DNA of 64,000 nucleotides from contig NZ_JAJCTD010000009.1 in NCBI RefSeq assembly GCF_020564565.1, forward strand, positions 1 to 64,000, given 5' to 3'. The stretch is from Rhodobacter sp. Har01. Lineage in GTDB: Bacteria > Pseudomonadota > Alphaproteobacteria > Rhodobacterales > Rhodobacteraceae. Positions 37,584 to 46,455 of this stretch are shown here, in pieces. The number at the start of each line of letters is the position of its first letter. Position 1 is the first letter of the stretch. The position numbers and the translations under genes are program-made. The notes beneath the pieces are model-generated. The model worked only from the letters and a program-made list of their open reading frames with translations. It made no database searches and was not told the DNA's origin.

Positions 37584-37849
37584 GAAAAGGCCCTCTCCGG
37601 CGTTCCGCGGGGTTCTACGGGGGCGGGGCGCCTGAGTCAACCCGCCGCGGGCGCCGGACAAGAATGCACAACACCTTGAAAAACAATAGAATCAATCCTG
37701 AGCCGACTTGCCGCCCGACGGCCGCGCGGGCGTTTGGGCAGCGGCCTGATATTCAACCGCCCGGTTGAGGAAATCATGCCCCGTGATCATGCCCCGTGCC
37801 GATGCGCGTTTCGGTTGACGCCCCCTGCCCGGCCCCGGATAGTCGGGCC

Positions 37850-38221
37850 ATGTCCGACACCCTCCCTTCCGACCGCCGCCTTGACGCCGTGTTTGCCGCG
37901 CTGGCCGATCCGACCCGGCGGGCGATCCTGTCGATGCTGCTGGAAGACGACATGGCGGTTACCGATGTCGCGCATCCCTTCGCCATTTCGCTGGCGGCGA
38001 TTTCCAAGCATCTGCAGGTGCTGTCCGATGCCGGGCTGGTCAGCCGGGAACGCCGCGGCCGGGTGATCTGGTGCAAGCTGGAGCCCGACGCGCTGCGCGC
38101 GGCTTCGGTCTGGATGCAGGGCTTCGGCCAGTTCGAGCCGGTGGACCTGGACGATTTCGAGCGCTTCCTTGCCGCCGAACTGGCCGAAGATCAGGAGCCG
38201 GGCGAAAACCAGCCGGCATAG
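37850..38221 (+). CDS. ArsR-family transcriptional regulator
   Basis: 123 residues. The winged helix reads LADPTRRAILSMLLEDDMAV, TDVAHPFAISLAAISKHLQV, LSDAGLVSRERRGRVIWCKL, then an amphipathic helix. The only Cys is near residue 74 (VIWCKLEP), so neither the classic ELCVCDL metal site nor the two-Cys SqrR switch is present. It is closer to the SdpR-type subgroup. ATG 37850 is favoured; an upstream 37796 start adds a non-conserved stretch. The end overlaps the convergent matB gene by 31 nt. Confidence 0.85.
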   Translation: MSDTLPSDRRLDAVFAALADPTRRAILSMLLEDDMAVTDVAHPFAISLAAISKHLQVLSDAGLVSRERRGRVIWCKLEPDALRAASVWMQGFGQFEPVDLDDFERFLAAELAEDQEPGENQPA

Positions 38222-39705
38222 GTCTTGCGCAAGTCGGCCTTCTGCACCTTGCCCATGGCATTGCGCGGCAGGGCGGGCACCACCACGGCGGCCTTGGGCT
38301 GCTTGAACCGGGCCAGCCGGTCGTGCAGGCCCTGAAGCACCCGGTCGGGGTTCAGGGTGGCACCCGGCCGAGGCACCAGCACGGCAAAGACCGCCTCGCC
38401 GAAATCGGGGTGCGGCAGGCCGATCACCGCGCTTTCCAGCACACCGGGCTGCGCGTCCAGTTCGGCCTCGACCTCGACCGGATAGACGTTGAAGCCGCCG
38501 GTGATGACCAGATCCTTGGCGCGGCCGACGATCTGGACATAGCCATCGGCATCTTTGCACCCCACGTCGCCGGTGATGAACCAGCCGTCGGGCCGCAGTT
38601 CCTCGGCGGTCTTTTCCGGCATCTGCCAATAGCCGAGAAAGACGTTCGGCCCGCGCACCTCGATCACGCCCACCTCGCCGGGCGCCACCTCTGCGCCGTC
38701 GGCCATGATCCGCAGATCAACCCCCGGCAGCGGAAAGCCAACCGTGCCCGCCCGCCGTTCCCCGTCATAGGGATTCGAGGTGTTCATGTTGGTCTCGGTC
38801 ATGCCGTAGCGTTCCAGGATGCGGTGGCCGGTGCATTCCCGAAAGGCGCGGTGCGTCTCGGCCAGCAGAGGGGCCGAACCGGAGACGAAAAGGCGCATCC
38901 CGGCCGTCAGGTCGCGGGAGATGCGCGGATCGTCCAGCAGGCGGGTGTAGAAGGTGGGCACGCCCATCATCGCGGTGGCCTGCGGCAGCAGGCGCAGGAC
39001 GGTGTCCAAGTCGAAGCCGGGAAGGAAGATCATCGCGCCGCCGGTCAGCAGGCTGATGTTCGTTGCCACGAACAGGCCGTGGGTGTGGAACACCGGCAAG
39101 GCGTGCAGCAGCACGTCGGCGGCGGTAAAGCGCCAGAGGGCGGCCAGCGTCTCGGCATTGGACAGAAGGTTGCGGTGGCTGAGCATCGCACCCTTTGATC
39201 GCCCCGTGGTGCCGCTGGTGTACAGGATCGCCGCCAGATCGTCGGGGCCGCGGTCGGCGGGCTGAACGGTTTCCGGCTGCCCGGACATCGCCACCGCAAA
39301 GCTGCCGCCGCCGGCGCCGTCCAGCGTCTGCACGGCGGTGCCATGTGCGGCGGCGACCGGGGCCAGAGCGACCGCCTTCGCCGGGTCGCACAGGAACAGG
39401 CGCGGCGTGGCATTGCCCAGGAAATAGTCCACCTCGGCGGGCGTATAGGCGGTGTTCAGCGGCAGGAAGACCGCCCCCAGCGCCACCGCCGCACCATAGA
39501 CCGCCAGCGCCTGAGGCGATTTCGCCACCTGTGCGGCCACCCGGTCGCCCGGCTGCACGCCCTGCGCCCGCAACGCATGGGCCGCCTGCGCCACCATCGC
39601 CAGGAAGGCCGCGCCGCTGATCTGGCGGCCGTCGGGCAGGATCAGCAGCGCCGTGTCGCGGCCCCGAAGCGGCGCGAAGAGCGCGTCAAACAGCGTGTTC
39701 GCCAT
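38191..39705 (-). CDS. matB: Malonyl-CoA synthetase-type acyl-CoA ligase
   Basis: 504 residues, ANL superfamily. P-loop YTSGTTGRSKGAMLSHRNLL near residue 155; GVPTFYTRLLDDPR near 240; adenylate motif RILERYGMTETNMNTSNPY near 300; hinge GWFITGDVGCKDADGYVQIVGR near 390; C-terminal catalytic lysine in NAMGKVQKADLRKTY. The RYGMTETNM/VPTFYTRLL combination is typical of MatB, making malonyl-CoA from malonate. ATG 39705 starts MANTLFDALF. It is a single gene between the ArsR regulator (convergent overlap) and a divergent 55-aa gene. Confidence 0.88.
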   Translation of the reverse strand: MANTLFDALFAPLRGRDTALLILPDGRQISGAAFLAMVAQAAHALRAQGVQPGDRVAAQVAKSPQALAVYGAAVALGAVFLPLNTAYTPAEVDYFLGNATPRLFLCDPAKAVALAPVAAAHGTAVQTLDGAGGGSFAVAMSGQPETVQPADRGPDDLAAILYTSGTTGRSKGAMLSHRNLLSNAETLAALWRFTAADVLLHALPVFHTHGLFVATNISLLTGGAMIFLPGFDLDTVLRLLPQATAMMGVPTFYTRLLDDPRISRDLTAGMRLFVSGSAPLLAETHRAFRECTGHRILERYGMTETNMNTSNPYDGERRAGTVGFPLPGVDLRIMADGAEVAPGEVGVIEVRGPNVFLGYWQMPEKTAEELRPDGWFITGDVGCKDADGYVQIVGRAKDLVITGGFNVYPVEVEAELDAQPGVLESAVIGLPHPDFGEAVFAVLVPRPGATLNPDRVLQGLHDRLARFKQPKAAVVVPALPRNAMGKVQKADLRKTYAGWFSPGS

Positions 39706-39889
39706 GGTTTTCCCCGCCCTCGCCACCGTTCCGACCGGCTTCTGCCACGGCCCTGCCCCGCATCTCAACCCGGGAAACAATCTGTCGCGGCAAAGCCCTG
39801 CAAGGCCCCGGTTTCTGCCGCTCGCTGCCACAAACCTGCCCCGCTTGGCGGCGAAAACCGTGCTCAAGGGGCCGATAGGAGAATACACC

Positions 39890-40057
39890 ATGGCAAAAGC
39901 GATGGAATTCCTGCGCAAACTGCGCATCAACCGGGCGGAGAAGCCCGAAACCGAAACCGCCTTCGACCGGCGGCTGAAAAAGCTGGGCGGCGTGCGGCAT
40001 GTCTCGGTATCACGGGCGGTTCTGTTCAGAACCCAACCTGGACCGATGGAAGCCTGA
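39890..40057 (+). CDS. Small basic hypothetical protein (55 aa)
   Basis: MAKAMEFLRKLRINRAEKPE and on to TAFDRRLKKLGGVRHVSVSR. AGGAGAATACACC before ATG 39890 is one of the best ribosome binding sites in the window, and the frame is open for its whole length with a basic, helical composition. No domain is recognised. It is divergent from matB and its last 32 nt overlap the convergent mipZ gene. Confidence 0.6.
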   Translation: MAKAMEFLRKLRINRAEKPETETAFDRRLKKLGGVRHVSVSRAVLFRTQPGPMEA

Positions 40058-40835
40058 GCGCGGCGATCAGGTCGCGCAGTTCCTGCCGCGCGGCCAGATT
40101 CGACAGGTTCAGTTGATCGACCCCGGTGTCCTTTAGGTCCAGAAGGGTCAGGCCGCGGGGAAACAGTTCGCGGAAGATCACCCGCTCGGAGAAGCCGGGC
40201 GCAACGCGAAAGCCGATCCGGCGCGACAGGTCTTCCAGCGCCGAGCCCACCTTCTTCTTGTTGTGCATCTGTTGCGCGCCCAGCCGGTTGCGCAGCACGA
40301 TCCAGTCGATCGGCGGCAACCCGGCCTGCGCCCGCATCTGGCGCGCGCCCCAGACCATTTCCGAATAGATCGAGGGGCCCTTGACCTTGCCGGTCTCGGG
40401 GTCGGTGCGGGCCAGCAGGTCAAAGTCGATGAAGCTGTCGTTCATCGGCGTGATCAGCGTGTCGGCCAGCGAATGTGCCACCTGGGACAGGCGGGTGTGG
40501 CTGCCGGGGCAGTCGATGACGATGAAGTCCTTGACCGGGTCCAGCGCCGAGACGGCCATGGTCAGCCGCTGGTCATAGGCATTCTCGCCCGGGGCCAGGG
40601 TCGCCGGGTCGGCCTCGGGCAAGTCGTGGTAGTCGGGGGTGGGCAGGTCCAGCCCGGCACGGGCCAGATAGGCGCGGCGGTTCTCGATATAGCGGCCAAA
40701 GCTCTTCTGCCGCAGGTCCAGGTCCAGTGCACCGACCTTGCGGCCCATCCGCGCCAGCGCGGTGGCGACATGCATGCAGGTGGTGGACTTGCCCGAGCCG
40801 CCCTTCTCGTTCCCCACCACGATGATATGCGCCAT
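40026..40835 (-). CDS. mipZ: MipZ division-plane positioning ATPase
   Basis: 269 residues of the ParA/MinD family. The deviant Walker A is GNEKGGSGKSTTCMHVATAL (residue 8), followed by DLDLRQKSFGRYIENRRAYL, DFIVIDCPGSHTRLSQVAHS and LITPMNDSFIDFDLLARTDP, with LRNRLGAQQMHNKKKV. These match Caulobacter MipZ, which forms a gradient from ParB at the poles and blocks FtsZ polymerisation except at midcell. ATG 40835 starts AHIIVVGNEKGG; an upstream start at 40880 is not supported. Confidence 0.92.
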   Translation of the reverse strand: MAHIIVVGNEKGGSGKSTTCMHVATALARMGRKVGALDLDLRQKSFGRYIENRRAYLARAGLDLPTPDYHDLPEADPATLAPGENAYDQRLTMAVSALDPVKDFIVIDCPGSHTRLSQVAHSLADTLITPMNDSFIDFDLLARTDPETGKVKGPSIYSEMVWGARQMRAQAGLPPIDWIVLRNRLGAQQMHNKKKVGSALEDLSRRIGFRVAPGFSERVIFRELFPRGLTLLDLKDTGVDQLNLSNLAARQELRDLIAALRLPSVQVGF

Positions 40836-40975
40836 CTGAGTTGTGTCCCGTCTGCGAAGTCCTGCGCTGTTTATTGGCAAGGGAAGCGGCGCGAGGGAAG
40901 CCCTGATCCACCATTCCGCCCGGAATGGCCGACAAACGTGCCACTGACATCGTGGTCGAGCGTCGGAAACGGCTG

Positions 40976-41455
40976 TCAGCTTGAGCTGGCGGCACAGCGC
41001 ACCGCCGTGCTGCCGGCCGAGCCGTCGTGCTGCGTCAGATCGAATTCATAGCTCATGCCGTCGTCAGCCAGAACGAAATAGGCCAGAACGCCATCACGGC
41101 TGCGCCTGACATCCACGCGGCGCCCTGCCACCGACAGGACGCTGAAGGTCTCGCGTTCGCGGACGCCCCCGTCGCTGTAGGACACCGCGTCCACCCAGGT
41201 CAGGATCAGGCTGGTCCGGTCGGCGGCAAGGGCAATGTGCATCGGATTGGCCGCGCAGGACATGTCATCGAACATCTCGATGCCCCAGACCCCCTCAAGC
41301 CCGGTCAGCGCGTCCGGGGGCGCAGCGGGACTGGCCGGGGCCAGCAAGGCCAGAACGCAGAGTGCTGCTGCAGGTGCGGCGCAAACGGAAACGGCGCCTC
41401 GGAAAGAGGCGCCGCCATTCCGCGACGGGCGGTGCTCAGAAGCCCAGGCCCGCAT
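40976..41455 (-). CDS. Hypothetical secreted protein
   Basis: 159 residues from ATG 41455. A hydrophobic stretch ([20 protein letters not shown], near 25-44) looks like a signal peptide with a long basic N-region. The mature part has Trp-Gly-Ile repeats ([20 protein letters not shown]), strand-rich [20 protein letters not shown], and Cys at two places that could pair. The family is unknown. Oddity: the start lies inside rpmE (20-nt overlap), and the N-region is encoded by what looks like the rpmE terminator, so the true start may be different. Confidence 0.5.
   Translation of the reverse strand: MRAWASEHRPSRNGGASFRGAVSVCAAPAAALCVLALLAPASPAAPPDALTGLEGVWGIEMFDDMSCAANPMHIALAADRTSLILTWVDAVSYSDGGVRERETFSVLSVAGRRVDVRRSRDGVLAYFVLADDGMSYEFDLTQHDGSAGSTAVRCAASSS
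41393..41413 (-). terminator. Probable terminator of the rplS-rpmE transcript
   Basis: GGCGCCTC-TTTCC-GAGGCGCC on the minus strand, 8-bp stem, followed by GTTTCCGTTT. It is 22 nt past the rpmE stop and inside the predicted start of the secreted protein gene. Confidence 0.55.
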
Positions 41456-41657
41456 ACTTGTTCTTGAACTTCGACACGCGGCCGCCGGTGTCCATCAGCT
41501 TGGCCGACTGGCCGGTCCAGGCCGGGTGCGCCAGCGGGTCGATGTCCAGCGACATGGTATCGCCTTCCTTGCCCCAGGTGGACCGGGTCCGGTAGGTGGT
41601 GCCGTCGGTCATCTTGACTTCGATGAAGTGGTATTCGGGGTGGATGCCTTGTTTCAT
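41436..41657 (-). CDS. rpmE: 50S ribosomal protein L31
   Basis: 73 residues: [50 protein letters not shown] and [10 protein letters not shown]. The four zinc-binding cysteines of the C+ type are missing, so this is the zinc-independent L31 form, a class often linked with zinc limitation. It follows rplS by 12 nt. Confidence 0.95.
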   Translation of the reverse strand: MKQGIHPEYHFIEVKMTDGTTYRTRSTWGKEGDTMSLDIDPLAHPAWTGQSAKLMDTGGRVSKFKNKYAGLGF

Positions 41658-41669
41658 GGCGACCGCTCC

Positions 41670-42044
41670 TTACTCGGATTTCGCTTTGTAGGTGCTGTTC
41701 TCTGCGATCCGGGCCGATTTGCCACGGCGGGCGCGCAGGTAGTACAGCTTCGCCCGGCGGACCTTGCCGCGGCGGACGACCTCGATGGTGTCGATGTTGG
41801 TCGAGTAGAGCGGGAAGACGCGCTCGACGCCTTCGCCGAAGGAAATCTTGCGGACGGTGAAGCTGGCGGCCAGCGTGGCGCCGCCCTTGCGGCCGATGCA
41901 GACGCCTTCATAGGCCTGCACACGGCTGCGGTTGCCTTCCTTGACCTTGTAGCCGACGCGGACGGTGTCGCCGGCCTTGAAGTCGGGGATGGCCTTGCCG
42001 AGGGCGGCGATCTGCTCCGCCTCGATCTGCGCGATGAGATTCAT
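41670..42044 (-). CDS. rplS: 50S ribosomal protein L19
   Basis: 124 residues: [49 protein letters not shown] [31 protein letters not shown] and [20 protein letters not shown]. It bridges the 30S-50S interface. ATG 42044 has GAGAGAC upstream. It is separated from trmD by a double-palindrome element and long spacer (323 nt), unlike the tight trmD-rplS spacing of enterics. Confidence 0.96.
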   Translation of the reverse strand: MNLIAQIEAEQIAALGKAIPDFKAGDTVRVGYKVKEGNRSRVQAYEGVCIGRKGGATLAASFTVRKISFGEGVERVFPLYSTNIDTIEVVRRGKVRRAKLYYLRARRGKSARIAENSTYKAKSE

Positions 42045-42310
42045 GCGCTGTCTCTCCATTTGCCTGCGGTGGACCCGCAGAGGTGATGCCGCGCCAGAGC
42101 TCTTGGTCTTCGTCCGGGTCCCCCGCCGCGGTTGCGGCAAAGCCCGCCAGAGATGGCGCCTGCGTGTCTGTCGGCCCCCCTTGCGGTCTGCCGGGCGAAG
42201 CGGCCCGGCCTGCAACAGGGAATCGCGTCCCAGGGGCATTGCTGCCCCGGACCGTGGGCGTATAGGCGCAAGGCGCGGGGCGGTCAAGCGCGACGGCGGC
42301 GCCAGGCGCC

Positions 42311-42356
42311 GATTTCCGAAGTCGGAAATCGTGCACGGAATTCGACTTCGAATTCC
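42311..42356. repeat. Double-palindrome intergenic repeat, intact copy
   Basis: GATTTCCGAAGTCGGAAATC (42311-42330), spacer GTGCAC, then GGAATTCGACTTCGAATTCC (42337-42356), each a perfect 9-bp inverted repeat around 2 nt. It begins 12 nt past the trmD stop, in the trmD-rplS gap. Confidence 0.88.
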
Positions 42357-42367
42357 GGTTCACGGCG

Positions 42368-43174
42368 TCAGCCCTTGCGCAAACGTTCCCACAGGTCGGG
42401 CCGGCGCGCGGCGGTCAGCGCTTCGGCCTGAGCGCGGCGCCATTTCGCCACTTCGGCGTGGTTGCCGCCGGTCAGCACGGGCGGGATCTCGCGGCCTTCC
42501 CAGACCTGCGGGCGGGTGTAGTGCGGGTGCTCCAGCAAGCCGTGCGAGAAGCTCTCCTCCTCGGTCGAGGCGGCGTTGCCCAGCACGCCGGGCAGCAGCC
42601 GCACGGTGGCATCCAGCATGGCCTGCGCGGCGATCTCGCCGCCGGTCAGGACGAAATCGCCCAAGGAGACCTCTTCGATCTGCCAATGGTCCAGCACGCG
42701 CTGGTCAACCCCTTCGAACCGGCCGCAAAGCAGGGTGATGCCGGTGCCGGCGGCCCAGCGCCGCGCGGTGGCCTGGTCGAAGCGCGGTCCGCGGGGCGAG
42801 ACATAGACCAGCGGCCATCGGGCACGGTCGGGCGCGGCGTCCTGCATCGCGGCCCTCAGCGCCGCATCCACCACGTCGGCGCGCAGGACCATGCCGGCGC
42901 CGCCGCCGGCGGGGGTGTCATCCACCGTGCGGTGGCGACCCTCGCCGAACTGGCGCAACGCGGTGGTGTCCAGCCGCCAAAGGCCAAGGTCCAGCGCCCG
43001 CCCGGTGAGCGACAGTCCGAGTGTGCCGGGAAAGGCCTCTGGGAACAGGGTCACCACGCGGGCCTGGAAGGCGCCCACCACCCGCCGCGGCTCCTCCATC
43101 AGGTCGCGCGGGGTCAGGCTGGCCTTGATCGACAGGCGGCCGTGGCTTTTCGGGGTCTCGGGCGGGTTCGACAT
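42368..43174 (-). CDS. trmD: tRNA (guanine-N1-)-methyltransferase
   Basis: 268 residues. SPOUT-fold motifs: [73 protein letters not shown] and [20 protein letters not shown] (the trefoil-knot SAM site), then [10 protein letters not shown]. It methylates G37 next to the anticodon, preventing frameshifting. ATG 43174 gives an N-extension of about 36 residues; an internal ATG at residue 26 would shorten it. It lies 165 nt after a membrane-protein gene. Confidence 0.95.
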   Translation of the reverse strand: MSNPPETPKSHGRLSIKASLTPRDLMEEPRRVVGAFQARVVTLFPEAFPGTLGLSLTGRALDLGLWRLDTTALRQFGEGRHRTVDDTPAGGGAGMVLRADVVDAALRAAMQDAAPDRARWPLVYVSPRGPRFDQATARRWAAGTGITLLCGRFEGVDQRVLDHWQIEEVSLGDFVLTGGEIAAQAMLDATVRLLPGVLGNAASTEEESFSHGLLEHPHYTRPQVWEGREIPPVLTGGNHAEVAKWRRAQAEALTAARRPDLWERLRKG

Positions 43175-43280
43175 GTTGCCCGGATTAGCCGCAAAGGCGA
43201 AGGGACACAATTGTCCTGCGGGCGTCCCGTCGGACGGCTGGGCACTCGGGGTAGCCTGAGGGCAGACGGTCTCCGCGCGG

Positions 43281-43325
43281 AGATCGTGACCGGAATTCGC
43301 GCAGACTCCGGTCTTTCGCGGACCG
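43281..43325. repeat. Double-palindrome repeat, diverged half copy
   Basis: ATCGTGACCGGAATTCGCGC, then AGACTCCGGTCTTTCGCGGA. The CGTGACCGGAATTCG segment is shared exactly with the decayed copy near 2453, placing it in the same family. Perfect arms are no longer present. It ends just before the next gene's stop. Confidence 0.4.
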
Positions 43326-43338
43326 GATCGGCCGGTAG

Positions 43339-44205
43339 TCAGGCCGCTTGTGCTGGCTTGGAGGCTGCACCGCCGGTCCGCAGCAGATTGGCAAGGACTG
43401 TCAGTTCCTGCGCCATGGCCGGTTCCAGCCCGCTGTTGGCCAGTGCCGTCAGGGTCGCGGCGTCCGGGAACTGGTCGCAGCGATCCGGCATCGCCCTTGC
43501 CAGTGCCACCGCCCGCGGCACAAGCAGGCGCAGCAGACGCAGGTCCTGCCCGGTTGCGGCAAAGGCGGCACGCAGGGCGCCGGGTGCGCTTGCGGCGGCC
43601 ATGATCGCCGGATCGGTCGCCAGCACCACCACCGCCTCGCGCAGCGCGGCATGGCGCTCGGGCGGGGCTTCGGTCAGCGCGGCGGCCAGCGATTGCGCGA
43701 TGGCCGGGCCGACGCCGGTCTCGAACGCCTGATGCACCTGCAGCAGCGCGGCTTCGGGCGGCGCCGCATCGGCCAGCGACAGCAACCCGGCCACGGTCGC
43801 GGCCGGGTCCGCCGCCTTGGCCTGCGGCGGCGTGGGCAGATTGGCGGCGTGGATCATGTCGTCGATGGTCACGCCTTCGGCAATCGCCTGGTCGGGGTTC
43901 CAGCCAAGGCGCATCAGCGGCAAGGCCAGGAACGACAGCGCCACCGTCAACAGCGGATCCAGCAAGGGCAGGGTGCCCATCACACCGCCGATGCCGCGGC
44001 CGATGGCGAACAGCGCCGCGACCAGCACCAGCTGGCTGAGCACCTGGGCAAGGACGGCCGCGACCGCACTTGCCGACAGCCACTCCGACGCCGATTGCGG
44101 CCATTGGTGCGGCCGCAGCAGGATCAGCCAGAGCACGAAGATCGAGACGAAGGGCGGCAGCATGGCCCAGCCAAAGCCGGAGAGGCCGGCGAGAAGCGGC
44201 CCCAT
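43339..44205 (-). CDS. Hypothetical multi-helix membrane protein
   Basis: 288 residues from ATG 44205 (GTG 44217 would add four). Three to four membrane helices in the first 110 residues ([60 protein letters not shown]) are followed by a long soluble Ala-rich region with helical, TPR-like periodicity ([20 protein letters not shown]). No family is recognised. It sits between rimM and trmD, on the same strand, splitting the usual ribosomal processing order. Confidence 0.6.
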   Translation of the reverse strand: MGPLLAGLSGFGWAMLPPFVSIFVLWLILLRPHQWPQSASEWLSASAVAAVLAQVLSQLVLVAALFAIGRGIGGVMGTLPLLDPLLTVALSFLALPLMRLGWNPDQAIAEGVTIDDMIHAANLPTPPQAKAADPAATVAGLLSLADAAPPEAALLQVHQAFETGVGPAIAQSLAAALTEAPPERHAALREAVVVLATDPAIMAAASAPGALRAAFAATGQDLRLLRLLVPRAVALARAMPDRCDQFPDAATLTALANSGLEPAMAQELTVLANLLRTGGAASKPAQAA

Positions 44206-44439
44206 GTAGAGCACCACCGTGACGGCCCGAAGGAAGCGAACGCGGAAACGAAGAATGGCCCTGCCCTCCGATAACGGCCGAGGCCTCCGGCGGGGCGGAT
44301 CGGCGCGAAAGACTGCGCAGATCGCCGGTCGGATACGGCTTCGGCACCGTTGACGGGTGCAATCTGGACGAGCGACGTGGCGAAAGATGGGCGGTTTTGC
44401 GGCCCTTCGCGTGCAGGCCGGCAGAACGGCGGCGGCGGG

Positions 44440-44949
44440 CTAGCCGTCCAGACCCTCGGGCAGGTCGGCGACCACGCGGCCGGATGCCAGGTCCACGGTC
44501 GGCACATTGGCCCTGGTGAAGGGCAGAAGCAGGGTCTGGGCGGCGCCGGGGCGGCGGATTTCCAGGATGTCGCCGGCACCATGGTTCAGCACGGCGACGA
44601 CCGAGCCGATCACCGCGCCGCCCGGATCGCGGGCTTCCAGGCCGATCAGGTCGGCGTGGTAGAATTCGTCGTCGGGCAAGGTCGGCAGGCGACTGCGCTC
44701 GGCGTAAAGCTCGGTGCCCTTCAGGGCGTCGGCCTCTTCCTTGGTCGAGACCCCCGAGAGGCGCGCGCCCAGGCCCCCCGCCACCGGCCGGGTCAGCTGC
44801 AGGGTGAATCTGCGGCCCCCGTCGGCGGTGGTCAGCGGACCGTAGGCAGCAATATCCGAAGGCTCGGCGCAGAAGCTTTTCAGCCGCACCTCGCCCTGCA
44901 CGCCGAAGGCGCCGGCAATCGCGCCGACACAGATGCGGTCGGTCGTCAT
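44440..44949 (-). CDS. rimM: Ribosome maturation factor RimM
   Basis: 169 residues. N-terminal domain [20 protein letters not shown] (the GxxHGxxGExxV-like motif, with Phe replacing His), then [20 protein letters not shown], the PRC-barrel [20 protein letters not shown] and a C-terminal [19 protein letters not shown]. It aids 16S processing and 30S head assembly. ATG 44949 overlaps the stop of the small membrane-protein gene by 4 nt. Confidence 0.95.
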   Translation of the reverse strand: MTTDRICVGAIAGAFGVQGEVRLKSFCAEPSDIAAYGPLTTADGGRRFTLQLTRPVAGGLGARLSGVSTKEEADALKGTELYAERSRLPTLPDDEFYHADLIGLEARDPGGAVIGSVVAVLNHGAGDILEIRRPGAAQTLLLPFTRANVPTVDLASGRVVADLPEGLDG

Positions 44950-45152
44950 GGGTTCACCCCCGGCAAAGGTGCCGGAGCCGCGTCCGGGTCCGGGCGCGGC
45001 CCCAGGCAGAAGCCGCGCGCGTCCCACGATCCACCCTCGTCGATGCAGGCATCGGGCTGGCCCGAGGTGCCCAGCCGAACGCCGGCCCAGAACGCCGCCA
45101 CCAGAAGGGCCAGCGTGATGGTCCTGCGCACAAGGCCGAGGCCGGGGATCAT
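44946..45152 (-). CDS. Small single-helix membrane protein (68 aa)
   Basis: One membrane segment near residues 10-26 ([20 protein letters not shown]), then [16 protein letters not shown], a Cys pair in a short Trp-containing motif, and a Pro/Ala-rich tail. It is tightly placed between rpsP (16 nt) and rimM (4-nt overlap), arguing for real translation. The C-x-D-x-G-x-W-x-C pattern hints at a disulfide-stabilised periplasmic tip. No known family. Confidence 0.65.
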   Translation of the reverse strand: MIPGLGLVRRTITLALLVAAFWAGVRLGTSGQPDACIDEGGSWDARGFCLGPRPDPDAAPAPLPGVNP

Positions 45153-45168
45153 GGGACGGCGCGCAGGG

Positions 45169-45522
45169 TCATTCGGCGGCCGGTTCGGCGGCGCGAGCTG
45201 CCTTCTTGGCGGCGCGCTCGGCCATCTGCTTGCCGGGAACGGCGGCCTTGGGGTTCGACCGGGCGGTCTTGGGCCGGGCGCCGGCGGCTTCCAGGAAGCG
45301 GGCGACGCGGTCGGTCGGCTGGGCGCCTTGGCTCAGCCAGTGGTTCACCCGGTCCATGTCCATGACGATGCGCTTTTCATCGTCCTTGGCCAAGAGCGGG
45401 TTGTAGGTGCCCAGCTTTTCCAGGAAGCGGCCGTCGCGCGGCATGCGGCTGTCGGTGGCGACGATGGAATAGAACGGGCGCTTCTTGGAACCGCCGCGCG
45501 CCAGACGGATTTTCATAGCCAT
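45169..45522 (-). CDS. rpsP: 30S ribosomal protein S16
   Basis: 117 residues: [24 protein letters not shown] N-terminus (here [20 protein letters not shown]), [20 protein letters not shown], and [20 protein letters not shown]. The last ~35 residues ([20 protein letters not shown]...) form the Lys/Ala-rich extension common in alphaproteobacteria. Upstream GGAGACACC marks the start. Confidence 0.97.
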   Translation of the reverse strand: MAMKIRLARGGSKKRPFYSIVATDSRMPRDGRFLEKLGTYNPLLAKDDEKRIVMDMDRVNHWLSQGAQPTDRVARFLEAAGARPKTARSNPKAAVPGKQMAERAAKKAARAAEPAAE

Positions 45523-45568
45523 GTGGTGTCTCCTTTGGATGGCTTGGAAGGACGGGGAGGCCCCTGAC

Positions 45569-45865
45569 CTATTTCTGCAGTTTCTCGTGGTGCCTGATCA
45601 CTTCGCTGATGATGAAGTTCAGGAATTTCCTTGCGAATTCCGGGTCGAGGTTGGCCTCGCGGGCCAGCGTCTCAAGCCGGTCGATCTGCCGCGCCTCGCG
45701 GGCAGGATCGCTGGGCGGCAGGCCGTGTTCGGCCTTCAGCCGGCCGACCGACTGGGTGTGCTTGAAGCGTTCGGCCAAGGTGAAGACCAGGATCGCGTCC
45801 AGCCGGTCGATCGATTCGCGGTGGTCCTTCAGCAGCGTTGCGGCCATCGTTGCGGCGTCGGTCAT
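45569..45865 (-). CDS. Chorismate mutase (AroQ class)
   Basis: 98 residues, all helical: [60 protein letters not shown] and [20 protein letters not shown]. Arg17, Arg/Lys in [12 protein letters not shown] and the Glu/Arg of helix 3 fit the AroQ active site. It converts chorismate to prephenate for Phe/Tyr. It is placed 46 nt before rpsP and overlaps the upstream GNAT gene by 4 nt. Confidence 0.9.
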   Translation of the reverse strand: MTDAATMAATLLKDHRESIDRLDAILVFTLAERFKHTQSVGRLKAEHGLPPSDPAREARQIDRLETLAREANLDPEFARKFLNFIISEVIRHHEKLQK

Positions 45866-46455
45866 GTGGTCTCCGCGGGCAGGGGGGCGTGGCGCCAGAT
45901 TTCGGCCCAGGCGTCCGAGCCGGGGTCGGAGATCGTGCCGGCCGGCCGTGCGCCCAGCCGTTCCGCGACGCGGCGGGAGCGCACATTCGTCGGGTCGATG
46001 TAGCTGACCAGTTCGGGAAGGCCGCTCGCGCTCAGCGCATGGGCGCGGGCGGCGGCGGCGGCCTCGGTCGCAAGGCCGCGGCCGCGGGCCTCGGGCAGGA
46101 ACAGCCAGCCCAGTTCGGGCGCCTGGTCGCCGGGTTCAAAGCCGATCAGCACGAAGCCCAGCACGCGGTCTGCATGGTCGGTCACGGTCCAGAGACCATG
46201 GCCGCGCAGCAGCCACAGGCCCACGGTCGCGGCGAATTCGGTGAAGGCGCCATCTTCGTCATGCGGGCCGCCAAGGTGCCCCTCGGTATCCGGCACCATG
46301 ATCGCGATCCAGGCGGCGGCGTCGGACAGCCGCGGCGCGCGCAGCACCGTGCGCGACGTTTCGATCCGCGGCAGGTGGGCCGCCAGCGCGGCCGCGAAAT
46401 CGGCGGCGGGACCCGGGATCGTGGCCAGGTGCGGCGGCGGCGGGCAGTGCATCAT
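45862..46455 (-). CDS. GNAT-family N-acetyltransferase (RimJ/RimL type)
   Basis: 197 residues, Acetyltransf_3 type. RIETSRTVLRAPRLSDAAAW opens the fold. PELGWLFLPEARGRGLATEA is the acetyl-CoA pyrophosphate loop, and YIDPTNVRSRRVAERLGARP the C-terminal motif. Substrate is unknown; RimJ/RimL relatives acetylate ribosomal proteins or small amines. It is one of three tandem GNAT genes, each overlapping the next by 4 nt. Confidence 0.88.
   Translation of the reverse strand: MMHCPPPPHLATIPGPAADFAAALAAHLPRIETSRTVLRAPRLSDAAAWIAIMVPDTEGHLGGPHDEDGAFTEFAATVGLWLLRGHGLWTVTDHADRVLGFVLIGFEPGDQAPELGWLFLPEARGRGLATEAAAAARAHALSASGLPELVSYIDPTNVRSRRVAERLGARPAGTISDPGSDAWAEIWRHAPLPAETT

Noticed and set aside
37850..38221. 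The ArsR-type regulator as the SqrR sensor for the ATTC-N8-GAAT sites
   Set aside because: SqrR needs two conserved cysteines; this protein has one, and its subgroup looks like SdpR-type. The sensor is more likely outside the window.
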